Source of the DNA: an uncultured Collinsella sp.
GTDB lineage: Bacteria; Actinomycetota; Coriobacteriia; Coriobacteriales; Coriobacteriaceae
Assembly (NCBI GenBank): GCA_902493515.1
Contig: CABUPE010000003.1
Location: forward strand, 1 to 64,000
DNA length: 64,000 nt
Reading direction: 5' to 3'
Position 1 is the stretch's first letter. Every line of letters begins with the position of its first letter. The notes below the pieces were generated by a model that saw only the letters and a program-made list of their open reading frames with translations, searched no databases and was not told the origin of the DNA. Shown here piece after piece: positions 62,501-64,000 of this stretch. Both the position numbers and the translations under genes were made by a program.

Positions 62501-64000
62501 CTAGCGATAACTTACGGACTGTTGCGAATCTTTCACGACTACGTCGTGAGCGCCGCCTTCGACGATGGAGGTGGAGCTGACCAGCGTTAGGCGTGCCTTT
62601 TCCTGGAGCTCGGGGATCGAGAGGGCACCGCAGTTGCACATCGTGGACTTGACCTTGTAGAGCGTGCCGCCTACGCCGTCCTTGAGGGAACCGGCATAGG
62701 GAACGTAGGAGTCAACGCCCTCGACGAAGCTGAGCTTCGCGGCGCCGCCCAGGTCGTAGCGCTGCCAGTTGCGGGCACGCGCAGAACCCTCGCCCCAGTA
62801 CTCCTTCATGTACTGGCCATTGACATTGACGCGCTCGGTCGGGCTCTCGTCGAAGCGGGCGAAGTAGCGACCCAGCATCATAAAGTCGGCACCCATGGCA
62901 AGGGCGAGCGTCATGTGGTAGTCGTAGACGATACCGCCGTCGGAGCACACGGGCACGTAGACGCCGGTCTCCTCGTAGTACTCGTCGCGAGCGCGGCAGA
63001 CGTCGATCAGCGCGGTAGCCTGGCCACGCCCGATGCCCTTGGTCTCGCGGGTGATGCAGATGGAACCGCCGCCGATACCGACCTTAATGAAGTCGGCACC
63101 GCAGTCGGCCAGGAAGCGGAAGCCCTCGGCGTCGACAACGTTACCGGCGCCGACCTTGACGTCCTCGCCGTAGTTGGCGCGGATCCACTCGATGGTGCGC
63201 TTCTGCCACTCGCTGAAGCCCTCGGAGGAGTCGATGCACAGAACGTCAGCGCCGGCCTCGATGAGCAGCGGCACGCGCTCGGCATAGTCGCGGGTGTTGA
63301 TACCGGCGCCGACCATGTAGCGCTTGTCGTTATCGAGCAGCTCGTTGGGGTTAGTCTTGTGGCTGTCGTAATCCTTGCGGAAGACAATGCCCATGAGGTG
63401 ATCGTTGTCGTCGACGATTGGCAGAGCGTTGAGCTTGTTGTCCCAGATGACGTCGTTGGCAACCTTAAGGCTGATGTTCTTGTCGCCCACGATGAGCTGC
63501 TCACGCGGGGTCATGAACTCGGAGACCTTCGTCTGGTGGTCATCGCGACTGGGACGATAGTCACGGCTGGTGACGATGCCCAGGAGCTTACCCTTGGGAG
63601 TGCCGTCGTCGGTGACCGGCATAGTGGAGTGACCGGTCTTCTCCTTGAGCTCGATGACCTGCTCCATGGTCATGTCGGGGGTCAGGGTGGAATCGGACTG
63701 AACGAAGCCGGCCTTGTGATCCTTGACGGCCTTGACCATAGCGGCCTCGGACTCGGCGCTCTGGGAACCGTAAATGAAGGACAGGCCACCCTCGGTAGCG
63801 AGCGCGACACCCATGTCGACGCCCGAGACGGACTGCATGATAGCGGAAACCATGGGGATGTTCAGGGTGATTGCCGGCTTCTCACCGCGCTTAAAGCGGG
63901 TCAGCGGCGTCTTAAGAGAGACGTTGTTGGGGATGCACTGCGAGGACGAGTAACCAGGGACCAGCAGATACTCCGAAAACGTGTGGGACTCACCGGGAAA
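62501..64000 (-). CDS. guaB: IMP dehydrogenase (5' end outside the window)
   Basis: At least 499 codons of an NAD-dependent enzyme that oxidises IMP to XMP, the first step to GMP. The frame continues to the window edge (the last visible codons read [17 protein letters not shown]), so the start lies beyond 64000. The CBS pair is at about residues 95-230. The catalytic Cys loop is [18 protein letters not shown]. The active-site flap is [16 protein letters not shown], with the Arg-Tyr pair. The C-terminal [20 protein letters not shown] and [14 protein letters not shown] blocks are a divergent IMPDH type. Confidence 0.93.
   Translation of the reverse strand, partial: FPGESHTFSEYLLVPGYSSSQCIPNNVSLKTPLTRFKRGEKPAITLNIPMVSAIMQSVSGVDMGVALATEGGLSFIYGSQSAESEAAMVKAVKDHKAGFVQSDSTLTPDMTMEQVIELKEKTGHSTMPVTDDGTPKGKLLGIVTSRDYRPSRDDHQTKVSEFMTPREQLIVGDKNISLKVANDVIWDNKLNALPIVDDNDHLMGIVFRKDYDSHKTNPNELLDNDKRYMVGAGINTRDYAERVPLLIEAGADVLCIDSSEGFSEWQKRTIEWIRANYGEDVKVGAGNVVDAEGFRFLADCGADFIKVGIGGGSICITRETKGIGRGQATALIDVCRARDEYYEETGVYVPVCSDGGIVYDYHMTLALAMGADFMMLGRYFARFDESPTERVNVNGQYMKEYWGEGSARARNWQRYDLGGAAKLSFVEGVDSYVPYAGSLKDGVGGTLYKVKSTMCNCGALSIPELQEKARLTLVSSTSIVEGGAHDVVVKDSQQSVSYR

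Overview
The window reads as a single chromosomal stretch of a GC-rich (roughly 60% GC by eye) Gram-positive bacterium of the Actinomycetota, class Coriobacteriia. A Collinsella-like genome is my best guess, from gene order and protein style rather than any search. Almost every gene is on the minus strand. The long open frames opposite them on the plus strand are codon-bias shadows and were left out.

Layout from low to high coordinates (transcription runs mostly from high to low). 0.1-8.0 kb: alaS-ruvX-mltG-yqeG-aroK-(aroB-like), then a pepP-type peptidase. The AroB homologue lacks its metal ligands. 8.1-11.3 kb: a four-gene unit of the SigB/stress type (DUF948-like protein, RsbW-like protein, group 3 sigma factor, AI-2E/PerM-family membrane protein) ending at a strong terminator. 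11.4-16 kb: rarA behind a probable LexA box, dgt, a lone prepilin peptidase and a membrane glycosyltransferase. 16-21.1 kb: lspA-rluD, and ileS controlled by an isoleucine T-box riboswitch. 21.2-30 kb: accessory and metabolic genes: an iron-ADH/GldA-like dehydrogenase, DUF523, ftsH, a cobO remnant with its middle deleted, a MATE exporter, a SpoU methyltransferase, folA-thyA, and a plus-strand HTH-NifX metal-protein fusion.

30-45 kb is a long co-directional block of core genes: asp23, fakA, recG, rsmD, coaD, a DivIVA-like coiled coil, yceD, rpmF, plsX, acpP, rnc, smc, ftsY, ffh. It links fatty-acid activation and phospholipid synthesis (FakA, PlsX, AcpP), ribosome assembly (RsmD, L32, RNase III), chromosome organisation (SMC) and co-translational export (FtsY, Ffh). 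Internal hairpins split it into transcription segments. 45-57 kb: two identical tRNA-Asn genes, then rpoD, dnaG, ribF, truB, nrnA, rbfA, infB, nusA, rimP, the classical translation/transcription operon, here without a ylxR gene and with a Cys/His motif at the end of NusA. 57-60 kb: leuS with a 118-nt palindromic leader. 60.1-62.4 kb: an AT-rich type II restriction-modification island with divergent genes sharing an inverted-repeat regulatory region. 62.5 kb to the right edge: guaB, truncated by the window.

The most unusual items are the metal-ligand-less AroB homologue, the R-M island whose methyltransferase carries its own DNA-binding domain and a matching inverted repeat, the self-regulating HTH-NifX-Cys/His protein with paired operators, the decayed cobO, the LexA box at rarA, the NusA zinc-like tail and several long structured intergenic elements. 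No CRISPR array, prophage, transposase or rRNA gene was seen.
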